Shown here in pieces: positions 1-7,881 of a stretch of DNA of 16,758 nt. The position numbers were made by a program, and so were the translations under genes. Origin of the DNA: Bacteroidota bacterium (lineage in GTDB: Bacteria; Bacteroidota; Bacteroidia; Bacteroidales; Prolixibacteraceae). The notes under the pieces were generated by a model. That model did not search any database and was not told the origin of the DNA. It saw only the letters and a program-made list of their open reading frames with translations. The stretch is taken from positions 1 to 16,758 of the forward strand of contig JABMPI010000329.1 in the NCBI GenBank assembly GCA_013203755.1, given 5' to 3'. Positions within the stretch are counted from its first letter, which is position 1, and every line of letters begins with the position of its first letter.

Positions 1-12
1 TAAAGTTAGTAA

Positions 13-363
13 CTAAGTATACACCTCAATAAATTTATTTTTTTTCCAACCATACAGTATAATAAAATCTTCGCTACCCAAACCTTTTGAAATATGAAGA
101 ATTACAGGGTCATCCAATCCTTTTACAGCATCGATATTAGCTTTGAAACCATTGGCCTTAAAACCTTCGTCTTGAGCTGCTTTACACAATCCCAACAAAT
201 TAACACCATTTTCTGCGGCACCACTATTATTATATAATCGCTGCATTTCAGTGTTTCCCCCATAAAACTTAATTACAGAAGCCACACAAGCTAATCCGGC
301 CTGATGCACATCGTTGGTTTTTACAAAACCAGATTTTATTTTCCGCAAATTAACAGAATTCAT
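13..363 (-). CDS. C39 peptidase-like domain protein, catalytically dead
   Basis: A 116-residue protein made almost entirely of a C39 (bacteriocin-processing peptidase) fold. Visible matches are the core helix around residues 18-36 ending in FYGG, the GVNLLGL turn at 53-59, the AAQDEGF segment at 62-68, and the PVILHI ... FIILYG strands at 86-105. In active C39 domains the nucleophile sits in a DCG motif; here that triplet reads QAG (21-23), so Cys is Ala. The upstream oxyanion Gln is Thr16, and the catalytic His before the FIILYG strand is Asp99. The chain stops before the usual Asp-Pro. It therefore resembles the non-cleaving C39-like domains known from ABC exporters, which bind substrate without cutting it. 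It starts 11 bases after the glycosyltransferase gene, so the two are probably cotranscribed. No signal peptide is seen. It could also be the N-terminal piece of an exporter broken by the TAG at 13-15; the window ends too soon to tell. Confidence 0.75.
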   Translation of the reverse strand: MNSVNLRKIKSGFVKTNDVHQAGLACVASVIKFYGGNTEMQRLYNNSGAAENGVNLLGLCKAAQDEGFKANGFKANIDAVKGLDDPVILHISKGLGSEDFIILYGWKKNKFIEVYT

Positions 364-374
364 ACTACTTTAAA

Positions 375-1730
375 TTACTTAAAAACATTTCCTATTATTT
401 CCAGTATTTCGTCTGAATTATTCTTCTCCTCAAATTTCTCTTTCATCAACAATACATTATTAGAATAAAAACTATAATTCAATTTTAATGTATTTAGCTT
501 TTTTGAAATGGTTTTAACTGAGTCTCTTTTTATTTTCCCTCGCAAACCCAATCCATGATAAACCGCACGAGCCGAGTTACCGGGTTGATCCCATTGGGGC
601 GACAAAGGGTAAATTAGCATCGGAACATTATTATAAACACATTCAGTTATACTATTCATACCGCCATGTGTTATCATTAAATCGCAATATTGTAATAGTT
701 TTATTTGAGGCACATAATCAAAAATGAACAAATTATTGGGAGTCGGATAAAGTTCTTCAATATCAAAATCTGCTCCTGTTGATATCACAAATAAATAATC
801 GGGGTTCAAAAGGGCAACTTTTGCCATTTTTTTGAAAAACTTTTCCACCTCTTTTTTAAATTTTCTTGTTATCGTTCCTAAAGAACAATATACCGTAAAT
901 CCTGTTGAATTTTCTTTATCAGATTCAAGTCGCGTTAACAAATTGCCGTATCGAAGTTTATCAATTTTCCCTTCGCGCTGAATATCTACGAGTGGTCCAA
1001 CTCTAAAAACCCCCTCTTTTTCTAGGTGAGGAAAATCAAAGGCAGCAGGCGAAATTACCAGGCGCTGAATGTTCTTTACACCAACACCAAACGAACGTTT
1101 AATATCAACCTTTTCAGTTAAATTAATTTCAAAATCTTTTCCAATTTTTTTAAGAATAGAAAAATTATCCTGACCAAAAGGTAAAATCTTATTATAAAAA
1201 CAGTTGAATCTGTAATTCCCCAATTTTGCCAACCAAAGCAAGCTGCAATACAACTTGCTCATTCTTCCTTTGGGCAGATAATAGGAAGTAAACGGAGGTA
1301 TTCCTTTTATTTTTCGGGTGTCAGGTTTTGTCTGAAAAACAATAACCTTAATATTTATTACTTCGTAAAATATGGCTTTTAATGCTGATTGCTCATCCAA
1401 CAAAACTAAATCGGGTTGTATCTCACGTACGGCTGACTGGAAATCGACAACAGCTTTCTTTGACATTAAATACTTCTCCTTGCTAACTAACCAGAAAAAG
1501 AAGGTTACAAGTTTATAAAATTTTGAAAACCGAACGGCAAAACTCACTTTTGCAACTGAGACCTCGGCGAGATAATAAAACTGAAAGCCAAATTTTTCTA
1601 TTTCGTTTTGTAAATAAAAATCGCTGCCATAAACAACTTCGTAACCCGCATTTTTTAATTTCGATGCAATTTTAAGTGTAGCATGAAAATGTCCTTTAGC
1701 AGGTAGAACGTCGATTAATATTTTAGGCAT
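375..1730 (-). CDS. GT1-family (UGT/MGT-like) glycosyltransferase
   Basis: A 451-residue cytosolic glycosyltransferase with the GT-B fold of family GT1, which moves sugar from a nucleotide donor to small-molecule or peptide acceptors. The N-terminal half opens with a Rossmann strand and the KGHFHATLKIA turn (12-22), the usual acceptor-side loop with His14. The C-terminal half carries the donor-binding signature: CSLGT, the FDYVPQIKLLQYCDLMITHGG stretch (split here as FDYVPQ and DLMITHGG) with HGGMNS at 355-360, and PQWDQ at 378-382, where Asp-Gln normally contact the donor sugar. Length is normal for bacterial MGT-type enzymes. The acceptor cannot be read from sequence. Tight linkage to a C39-like protein suggests a peptide or exported metabolite, but this is inference. 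ATG start; a TAAATTTG element lies about 60 bases upstream. Confidence 0.85.
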   Translation of the reverse strand: MPKILIDVLPAKGHFHATLKIASKLKNAGYEVVYGSDFYLQNEIEKFGFQFYYLAEVSVAKVSFAVRFSKFYKLVTFFFWLVSKEKYLMSKKAVVDFQSAVREIQPDLVLLDEQSALKAIFYEVINIKVIVFQTKPDTRKIKGIPPFTSYYLPKGRMSKLYCSLLWLAKLGNYRFNCFYNKILPFGQDNFSILKKIGKDFEINLTEKVDIKRSFGVGVKNIQRLVISPAAFDFPHLEKEGVFRVGPLVDIQREGKIDKLRYGNLLTRLESDKENSTGFTVYCSLGTITRKFKKEVEKFFKKMAKVALLNPDYLFVISTGADFDIEELYPTPNNLFIFDYVPQIKLLQYCDLMITHGGMNSITECVYNNVPMLIYPLSPQWDQPGNSARAVYHGLGLRGKIKRDSVKTISKKLNTLKLNYSFYSNNVLLMKEKFEEKNNSDEILEIIGNVFK

Positions 1731-1791
1731 AATTAAATTTTAGTATGAAGTATCGCTTTGTTTATAAATATTACTTTGTGATTTCCATTTT

Positions 1792-1799
1792 CAAATTTA
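1792..1799 (-). promoter_or_regulatory. Possible -7 element for the glycosyltransferase gene
   Basis: On the minus strand this reads TAAATTTG, an exact match to the Bacteroidota -7 consensus TAnnTTTG, about 60 bases before the glycosyltransferase ATG. No TTG/TTTG -33 element is seen at the right distance, and such matches are common in AT-rich spacers. Confidence 0.25.
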
Positions 1800-2016
1800 G
1801 TAATAAACATAGATTTTAAATTACATTTAATAAACGAATACAATCACTCTCTTTTTTATCTAGCACTAAAGTTTTCAAAACTCCTCGTCTTTCATTTAAT
1901 CTGTATTTAGATCCAAACATTTCCAGAGGTAATATTTTGTTAATAATAAGTAATTTATGCATCTAAAATTGTTACGCGTACAAGTTAACAATAAATCAGA
2001 ACAAGAGAATAAGACA

Positions 2017-2307
2017 TTAAAGTATTATATACCCCAAAAACAATATTGCCGGTAAAAATCCCAATAATGCAAGCCCTCTCGCTTTTGTTTCATACTGTTC
2101 TTTTTCAACTAAATAGTAAAAAAGGCCGATTGGTATTATTGAAATAAAAAGTACTGCGCTAACAAAGTTGAAAATTTCATTTCTGTTTGTTAGAGATGAA
2201 AAGGAGTGAATACCTTCGTCGAAATACCAAATTGCGAGAGCAATTACAGTTGAAATTAGAATTAGTACAATTGGAAAAATGCGACAGCAAAGTTTTTTGT
2301 TTTTCAT
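2017..2307 (-). CDS. Small membrane protein with three predicted helices
   Basis: A 96-residue hydrophobic protein that I do not recognise. A short basic N-terminus (MKNKK) precedes a first membrane helix (about residues 9-25, rich in Ile/Leu/Val). A loop with acidic residues follows, then a second helix (about 46-67) and a third at the C-terminus (about 76-96). This gives a three-pass inner-membrane protein. The ATG at 2305-2307 is chosen as start; a TTG three codons further upstream would add only MII. It points the same way as the glycosyltransferase but is separated from it by nearly 290 bases, so joint transcription is uncertain. No conserved motif indicates a function. Confidence 0.55.
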   Translation of the reverse strand: MKNKKLCCRIFPIVLILISTVIALAIWYFDEGIHSFSSLTNRNEIFNFVSAVLFISIIPIGLFYYLVEKEQYETKARGLALLGFLPAILFLGYIIL

Positions 2308-2442
2308 GATTATCAATAGATAAATATTACGAGATTTAAGACAAATTGTAAACTTCTAAAATTCATTTTGTAAATGCAATATTTTATTCACGAAAATAAT
2401 TTTTATTTCCAACAACCATCCATCAAATTGCCCAAAACCAGA

Positions 2443-2643
2443 TTACCATAAACTTGGTTGATTCATGAAATAAAGTTCCTTAATAACTACGGCCTCAATT
2501 TTACGATAACAACATTCGAATTTCCAGTATTCTTTTACCAATATCGAATTGAGGCACACAGAAGAAATCCAAATCCATTTGCCATTGGCAAGCCTGTTTA
2601 CTAAAGATTCTAACATTTTTATTTTTAACAAAAAATCGAACAT
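2443..2643 (-). CDS. Hypothetical 66-residue ORF, doubtful
   Basis: An open frame from ATG encoding 66 residues with several Trp and Cys (KWIWISS near 22-28, FECCYRK near 43-49) and a basic character. No signal peptide, membrane helix or family motif is recognisable. It fills part of a 425-base stretch (2308-2733) between the three-helix membrane protein and the divergent thioredoxin-like gene, where I see nothing else. It may be a real small gene or a chance open frame. Confidence 0.25.
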   Translation of the reverse strand: MFDFLLKIKMLESLVNRLANGKWIWISSVCLNSILVKEYWKFECCYRKIEAVVIKELYFMNQPSLW

Positions 2644-2733
2644 ACTTGTAAGGTTTTAAATTCACTAACGACTATACAGACAATAAGAACAAAAGTAAAT
2701 TTCGATAATGTTAAATTTTAAAATTAAAAAATC

Positions 2734-3141
2734 ATGAAAAACGTAAAAACCTTTTTTACAAGTATTATTCTAATTGCCTTGGTTTCGGGTTCCGCATTTG
2801 GAGAATCAAAATCAAAAGTTATTGCAGTAATAAACGATGCCAGTTGGTGCCCAACGTGCAAGAAAAATGGTGCAAGGGCGCATGAAGCCTTTATGGAAAA
2901 TAACAAGGATGGGGCTGTTCAGTTTGTGGTAAACGATTTATCAAACGATGAAACAAAACAAAAATCGGCGATAGAATTAAAAAGAGTTGGGTTAGATAAA
3001 GTAATGGCAGCCCACACAGGAACCGGCGTTGCTTATTTTTTCGATGCTGAAAGCAAAAAATTAATTAATAAGGTGAGTGTTGCAAAACCAAACGAAGAAT
3101 TGGCTGAGGCACTCTCACTTGCAAGAAATGAAGCGAAATAA
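2734..3141 (+). CDS. Secreted thioredoxin-like protein with WCPTC motif
   Basis: A 135-residue protein with a Sec signal peptide (Lys-containing start, hydrophobic core about residues 7-20, likely cleavage after AFG near residue 23). A thioredoxin-fold body follows. The first strand (KVIAVINDASW) leads into WCPTCKKNG with the redox pair Cys39 and Cys42. The expected cis-proline loop is replaced by a GTGVAYFF stretch near residues 96-103, so the classical cis-Pro is not obvious. It should act in the periplasm as a disulfide reductase or oxidase, or bind a partner through its CxxC. It is a single-gene unit that converges on the T9SS protein with 9 bases between stop codons. The nearby multiheme cytochromes need reduced CxxCH cysteines, so a link to cytochrome c maturation is possible but unproven. 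Confidence 0.75.
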   Translation: MKNVKTFFTSIILIALVSGSAFGESKSKVIAVINDASWCPTCKKNGARAHEAFMENNKDGAVQFVVNDLSNDETKQKSAIELKRVGLDKVMAAHTGTGVAYFFDAESKKLINKVSVAKPNEELAEALSLARNEAK

Positions 3142-3150
3142 AAAATCTGA

Positions 3151-4605
3151 CTACTTTTTTATGATTTTACCGGTAAAAACTCTTTGCCCCATTTGTTGTA
3201 ACTCTACAAAATAAATACCCGGTTGATAATTTAAAAGATTAAATCTTTCTTTTTGCCAGATAATACATTGCGAAATAATTCTTCCGGTTATATCTCTTAT
3301 CAAACAAAGGGTTTGCAATGCATTAACTACTTCAATATTTATATAATCTGTTGTTGGATTTGGGTAAATAAAAACTTTTGTTTCGGCAAGTTGATTGATA
3401 CCAACAATCGTAGGTGGCGAAAAATAGTAGGTGGTAATATCCGATTTAATCCATTCGTTGCCTATCCAATTATAACTTTCAATCAGGTCGCAAACATCAG
3501 AATCAAATACAAATAATGGCAAATAAACATCTATATTTTGACGATACATAATATCCTGATCGGTTATCATATTTGTAGAAAAAAACTCCGATTTATTCTT
3601 TCTTTCCCATGAATTGCTGTTTTCAATCCAATTGTAACTCGTAATAAGAAGCAGTTTATCGGTTTCATTTTGAGAATATTCATCTTTTTCTTGTTCTAAC
3701 CAAATCAATAAATCGTAATCCCATTCATATAATATTTCGCTTATTAGAGTGGCATTTGAGTTATATGCCAATTCTAATTTGGTATCAAGTTCTAGTATTC
3801 CCACCACCCTACTTGGCACATATTCAGTAGATTCAATTAAGTTATTGTTTTCGTCAAACTTATTTTCTGTTCTAAACCTCGCAGTCCACACGCCATCATA
3901 TTCCTCCCAGTTAAATCCATATTCAACAATTATATTCCCTTTTGTATCATAATCATAATCTACTTTGTCGCCAACAACCCAAGTAAGAAAATATTCATCC
4001 CAAACATCAGTTATTGCGCGAATTAGCCAGTTATTCGAATCATAATAATAATCTGTTTGTCCATCTTTAAGCCACAGATCGTCCTCTTCAAACTTGGTAA
4101 ATTGTACTTCTTTTGTTAACCGATTATTGGAATAAGAGTACTCTGTTTTTGTATAGGTTTTATAAATGGCTGTAAAATACATTTCAAATTCAGCTAGAAT
4201 TAATTTGTCTTCTCCATTAAAAAGATAAAACATATCGAAAGTTTTTTTCCAATTATCTAATTCACTATCCCACGAAAAGATTTTCATTATTACATTCTTC
4301 CCATCATTTTTAAATTCGTATTCGTATTTGAAGGCATTCTCAAATAAATACGAATCATTTGACCACTCTTTGGTAACGATACTGTCAAGTTTCTGATCAC
4401 CACTAGAACTTTTCAGTTTATCTACGAATTCAGAAGATTGTAAATGATTTATGAAATTGGCTCTTTCAATATAGTCGTGACCTAATAATAAGGTTGGGAT
4501 CTCTCCCCTTTGAGTGGCTAAAAATTTATTTATTTGAGGTTCCTGGGCTTGTACAGAAACAATAAACGCCAATATAAATACAGAAAGTAAAAGCACTCCT
4601 TTCAT
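3151..4605 (-). CDS. T9SS type A sorting-domain protein with YD-like repeats
   Basis: A 484-residue exported protein. It has a clear Sec signal peptide (MKGVLLLSVF..., cleavage after VQA at residue 20). Residues about 85-315 contain irregular repeats rich in Tyr, Asp, Asn and Trp of the form W...Y.YD.NNNLI, for example near 184-197 and 215-228. These resemble the YD/RHS-like repeats common in secreted Bacteroidota proteins. The last 76 residues are a type IX secretion C-terminal domain: the YPNPTTDYINIE box at about 414-425, a DITGRII turn, and PGIYFVEL ending in KIIKK. The protein is therefore expected to cross the outer membrane and be surface-anchored or released. No catalytic motif is visible; an adhesive or structural role is inference. 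It converges with the thioredoxin-like gene. Confidence 0.85.
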   Translation of the reverse strand: MKGVLLLSVFILAFIVSVQAQEPQINKFLATQRGEIPTLLLGHDYIERANFINHLQSSEFVDKLKSSSGDQKLDSIVTKEWSNDSYLFENAFKYEYEFKNDGKNVIMKIFSWDSELDNWKKTFDMFYLFNGEDKLILAEFEMYFTAIYKTYTKTEYSYSNNRLTKEVQFTKFEEDDLWLKDGQTDYYYDSNNWLIRAITDVWDEYFLTWVVGDKVDYDYDTKGNIIVEYGFNWEEYDGVWTARFRTENKFDENNNLIESTEYVPSRVVGILELDTKLELAYNSNATLISEILYEWDYDLLIWLEQEKDEYSQNETDKLLLITSYNWIENSNSWERKNKSEFFSTNMITDQDIMYRQNIDVYLPLFVFDSDVCDLIESYNWIGNEWIKSDITTYYFSPPTIVGINQLAETKVFIYPNPTTDYINIEVVNALQTLCLIRDITGRIISQCIIWQKERFNLLNYQPGIYFVELQQMGQRVFTGKIIKK

Positions 4606-5421
4606 CTCATTAAAGTTATTTATTTCATTTGCATTCGATGTAACTCCCGATGAATTTTAATTATTCTTGTTTTTGAATCTGAATAATAAAAATTCATGGT
4701 CGTTTCATAATTGAATCGATGAAATGTTTTAAAACTAATTTGTTAATCCACTTCGAAATAGTTTTCAGAGCGTATATTAATAATAAAAGATAAAATTACA
4801 ACATATGTTTCATGAAAAAATTGGTACGACCTTAATTTGTATGGAATACATGGAAGATATTACCTTATAATTACATAAGGAATTAATGTCTAAAGGTAAT
4901 TTTCAGATTAGAAGCACAATTAACAAACCTGAACATACTATTAAATAGAAGAAATTTACATGGTAGATTTTAGCATTACAACAAAGTTTAAAGCATAAGA
5001 AATTTCCATTTCAAAAAAGCCGTTACAACCGTAAATTAAATTGAATTTTGCAAAAAAAGAGACGAGTTTAAAATTAGTTTGTTGAGTTGATTTAAAACAT
5101 TTATAGGGCTAAAAGCAGAATATTATCTGGAATTATCGCAAGCCATAAAACAAAAGTTATCGGTTCATCTATTAATATACAATGATTCTACATAAGACAA
5201 AGGTAAACCTTAAGTAGAAAATTATATTAATATGATAAGTCAGGCAAATTGGTCTTTCCCTCAATATTAATACTTACATAAGTTCATTTTTAAAAAGGAT
5301 TGATAACCTGCCAATGCTATATTTCCAATAGCGGGATGATTTATATCAATTAAAAAATTTCGTTTGCTACTTTTATTATTCCATATCTTTAAAAACATTT
5401 TTTTGATAAAATCATTGAACT
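4606..5421. other. 815-base spacer without a convincing gene
   Basis: An AT-rich gap between the divergent T9SS gene and the cytochrome operon. Only short open frames occur: 20 codons from the ATG at 4886 (preceded by AAGGA) and a 34-codon stretch, 5091-5192, that reads protein-like but has no start codon. No tRNA, direct repeat, CRISPR unit or complete mobile element was found. Its right end holds a candidate promoter for the operon. It may contain decayed gene remnants or a long leader. Confidence 0.5.
5363..5391 (+). promoter_or_regulatory. Candidate promoter of the respiratory operon
   Basis: TTTG at 5363-5366 and TATCTTTA at 5384-5391 are 17 bases apart. This resembles the Bacteroidota -33 (TTTG) and -7 (TAnnTTTG) elements, with one mismatch in the last base of the -7 box. 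Initiation would fall some 20-25 bases before the ATG at 5422. The assignment is by pattern only. Confidence 0.35.
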
Positions 5422-5880
5422 ATGCCAGTACAACTAAAAACCTTATTACCCCTTTTTGCAGTGTTCATTGTCCTTTTTCTTGTAGCACGTCATTTCCTGA
5501 TTCCTGAATCGTTTGGAAAATATGGACATTACAGAGCAGATTCCATTGACGAAATTGCAGCACTTCCTATCAATTATGCTGGAAAAGCGGTTTGTATTGA
5601 ATGTCATGATACGGAAGCAGAGCAGCTTGCATCTGACGCACACGCAGGATTATCGTGTGAAGTATGTCATGGTCCGAATTCCAAACATGCTGAGGACTAT
5701 GAAATTAAAGAATTTCTCGTGAAAGACGGTACCAGGAAATCTTGTGGGAGATGCCATAGTCTTAATCCTGCACGAAAAATTGAAGTTATTAACCAAATCG
5801 ATACTAAAGAACATCATCCGGAAAAGGAAAATTGTATCGATTGTCATAATCCACATGCTGTATGGGAACTAAAAGAATAA
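5422..5880 (+). CDS. Membrane-anchored tetraheme cytochrome c (module 1)
   Basis: A 152-residue periplasmic cytochrome with an uncleaved-looking N-terminal helix (about residues 7-27). Four CxxCH haem sites follow: Cys58-His62, Cys79-His83, Cys108-His112 and Cys138-His142. Extra histidines (His74, His89, His131/132, His145) could be distal ligands. It belongs to the small multiheme c3/doubled-CxxCH type, not to a recognised catalytic cytochrome. It is first in the operon and its 3' end overlaps the start of the ferredoxin-like gene by 19 bases, which implies translational coupling and a shared complex. The expected role is to pass electrons between the FeS subunit and other periplasmic carriers, as NrfB does in NrfBCD. 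The direction of flow cannot be read from sequence. Confidence 0.85.
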   Translation: MPVQLKTLLPLFAVFIVLFLVARHFLIPESFGKYGHYRADSIDEIAALPINYAGKAVCIECHDTEAEQLASDAHAGLSCEVCHGPNSKHAEDYEIKEFLVKDGTRKSCGRCHSLNPARKIEVINQIDTKEHHPEKENCIDCHNPHAVWELKE

Positions 5881-6632
5881 GTGAATCGAGGCGCAACTTT
5901 TTAAAAAAGTCTGCAGCTCTGGCCGGTACAATTTTGGCAACCTCGGCATTAGAGCCGTTTAGAGCCATTGTTTTTGCCGCAAGCGAACCAGAAGATTCCA
6001 CCAAACCGTGGTACGGAATTGGAATTGATATAGAAAAATGCATTGGTTGCGGCATGTGTGCCAAATCGTGTAAATTGGAGAATAATGTTCCGCAAGAACC
6101 ATTTTATTATCGTTCATGGGTAGAACAATATACCATTAAAAATGACGGGTCTATCAATGTGGTATCTCCAAACGGAGGAATTGATGGATTTACTCAGACT
6201 GTGGCAGAAGATGAAATCTTCAAAACATTTTATGTTCCAAAAATGTGTAACCACTGTGCAAAGTCGCCATGTACACAGGTTTGTCCTGTTGGTGCAACTT
6301 TTGAAAGCCCTGAAGGCATAGCGCTGGTCGATGAAAAGTATTGCATCGGTTGTAGCTATTGCATTCAGTCCTGCCCGTATGGTTGCCGGTACCTCCATCC
6401 GGAGAAAAAAACAGCTGACAAATGCACGTTGTGTTACCACCGAATTACAAAAGGGTTACAGCCGGCATGTGTGGAGGTTTGCCCAACAGGTGCAAGAATT
6501 TACGGTGATTTGAATGATAAAGAAGGGGAGTTGCACAAATTCCTGAAAGAACACAATTGTCAGGTTTTAAAACCTAATTTAAATACTGGATCAAAATTAT
6601 TTTATAACGGATTAAGCGCGGAGGTACGATAA
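5862..6632 (+). CDS. Tat-exported four-cluster [4Fe-4S] subunit (module 1)
   Basis: A 256-residue electron-transfer subunit of the NrfC/HybA/DmsB family. The N-terminus has the twin-arginine motif SRRNFLK (9-15) and a hydrophobic stretch to about residue 40 (ending FAAS), so it should be folded with clusters and exported by Tat. Sixteen cysteines fall in four sets: 60/63/66/70, 129/132/137/141, 161/164/167/171 and 188/191/203/207, the classic arrangement for four cubane clusters. It starts inside the preceding cytochrome gene and is followed after one base by the NrfD gene, so the three form one unit. It should carry electrons between the quinone-reactive NrfD subunit and the tetraheme cytochrome. 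No molybdopterin subunit, the usual partner of this family, is encoded nearby. Confidence 0.88.
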   Translation: MGTKRISESRRNFLKKSAALAGTILATSALEPFRAIVFAASEPEDSTKPWYGIGIDIEKCIGCGMCAKSCKLENNVPQEPFYYRSWVEQYTIKNDGSINVVSPNGGIDGFTQTVAEDEIFKTFYVPKMCNHCAKSPCTQVCPVGATFESPEGIALVDEKYCIGCSYCIQSCPYGCRYLHPEKKTADKCTLCYHRITKGLQPACVEVCPTGARIYGDLNDKEGELHKFLKEHNCQVLKPNLNTGSKLFYNGLSAEVR

Positions 6633-6633
6633 T

Positions 6634-7818
6634 ATGGAACACTTATATGAAATACTTAATCATGTTGATGGTTATATTTATCCCAATGAAATAGAATTGC
6701 AATGGGGAATACTGATAGTACTCTACCCTTATATTACCGGATTGGTTGCAGGAGCCTTTATTCTTGCATCACTCGAACGGGTCTTTAAAGTAAAAGTCCT
6801 TCGCCCAACTTACCATCTTGCTCTTTTAACAGCATTAGCCTTTTTAATTGTTGCTGGGTTACCGCTGGTTTCACATCTGGGGCATCCCTTCCGGTCGTAC
6901 GAAATCCTAACAACACCTCAATTCGGTTCAGCCATGGCTATTTTCGGATTTGTTTACCTGTGGTATCTTATGGTTGTACTTTTACTCGAAATTTGGTTCG
7001 ATTATCGTCATGACCTTGTCATTTGGTCAAACGAGTCAAAAGGTATTAAACGAAGGATCTATAAAATACTTACCCTGGGGGTAACCGACATTTCGCCTAA
7101 AGCGCTTGCCTGGGACAAAAAACTCGGATATATTATTACCGTAATAGGTATTCCATCTGCGTTTCTTCTGCACGGTTATGTTGGTTTTATTTTTGGCTCC
7201 ATCAAAGCCAACCCATGGTGGTCAACAGTCTTGATGCCGGTTATTTTCCTTCTCTCAGCCATGGTTTCCGGAATTGCGCTGGTTATGTTTCTATACATGG
7301 CCGTTTCGTGGATCCGAAAGGTGAAAATTGATATGGCATGTTTGGACGAAATTGGGAAATTCCTTTTTATGGTATTAATTCTTGATTTCACGCTTGAATC
7401 ACTCGATCAGGTGCACCGTATTTATGTGGCTGAAGAAGATTTTGAAATTCTACACATGCTGGTAAATGGTCAACTGAATATTACTCTTTTTATATTTCAG
7501 GGATTAATAGGAACTATTATTCCTTTGATAACACTTGGTATTTTCCGTATTTACAAGCCGATTCCTGAAATAAGAAAATTCATTTATTTAATAATAAGTT
7601 CGTTCGTATTATTTGGTGTATTCTTTATGCGTTGGAATGTTGTAATTGGAGGTCAGTTATTTTCAAAAAGTTTTCTTGGATTTACCAGTTTTAAATTAGG
7701 AATGGTCGGTTTAGAAGGATTTTGGATGGCTCTGGCATGGATGATTATGCCATTTCTAATTCTTTCATTTTTACTCTGGTTGCTACCTCCCTGGAAAAAA
7801 CAAGAAGAAGCAGAATAA
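6634..7818 (+). CDS. NrfD/PsrC-family quinone-reactive membrane subunit (module 1)
   Basis: A 394-residue polytopic inner-membrane protein with about ten hydrophobic helices, of the NrfD/PsrC family that exchanges electrons with menaquinone without binding haem. Recognisable segments are GHPFRSYEILTTPQFGS after the third helix, HGYVGFIFGSIKANPWW mid-chain, and the late RWNVVIGGQ motif (near residue 330), typical of this family. The ATG lies one base after the FeS gene stop, and a GGAGG at 6620-6624 precedes it, unusual in a phylum that mostly ignores Shine-Dalgarno sites. It is not a close copy of the second NrfD protein in this operon: the motifs differ, so the two modules belong to different subfamilies. 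Likely role: quinol oxidation or quinone reduction for module 1. Confidence 0.88.
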   Translation: MEHLYEILNHVDGYIYPNEIELQWGILIVLYPYITGLVAGAFILASLERVFKVKVLRPTYHLALLTALAFLIVAGLPLVSHLGHPFRSYEILTTPQFGSAMAIFGFVYLWYLMVVLLLEIWFDYRHDLVIWSNESKGIKRRIYKILTLGVTDISPKALAWDKKLGYIITVIGIPSAFLLHGYVGFIFGSIKANPWWSTVLMPVIFLLSAMVSGIALVMFLYMAVSWIRKVKIDMACLDEIGKFLFMVLILDFTLESLDQVHRIYVAEEDFEILHMLVNGQLNITLFIFQGLIGTIIPLITLGIFRIYKPIPEIRKFIYLIISSFVLFGVFFMRWNVVIGGQLFSKSFLGFTSFKLGMVGLEGFWMALAWMIMPFLILSFLLWLLPPWKKQEEAE

Positions 7819-7881
7819 TAAATCAGATGTTTTTCCGCAACAGAATATTTGGATCGGATTTAAAACAAAAAATGATGCATT

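Noticed and set aside
1877..1888. The 12-mer AAAACTCCTCGT also occurs near 12423
   Set aside because: Flanks do not match, and 12-base matches are expected by chance in AT-rich sequence of this length.
3165..3178. Perfect palindrome TTTTACCGGTAAAA between the convergent genes
   Set aside because: It lies in the coding end of the T9SS protein (encoding the final TGKI region), leaves no loop for a hairpin if fully paired, and lacks a following T run, so it is not called a terminator.
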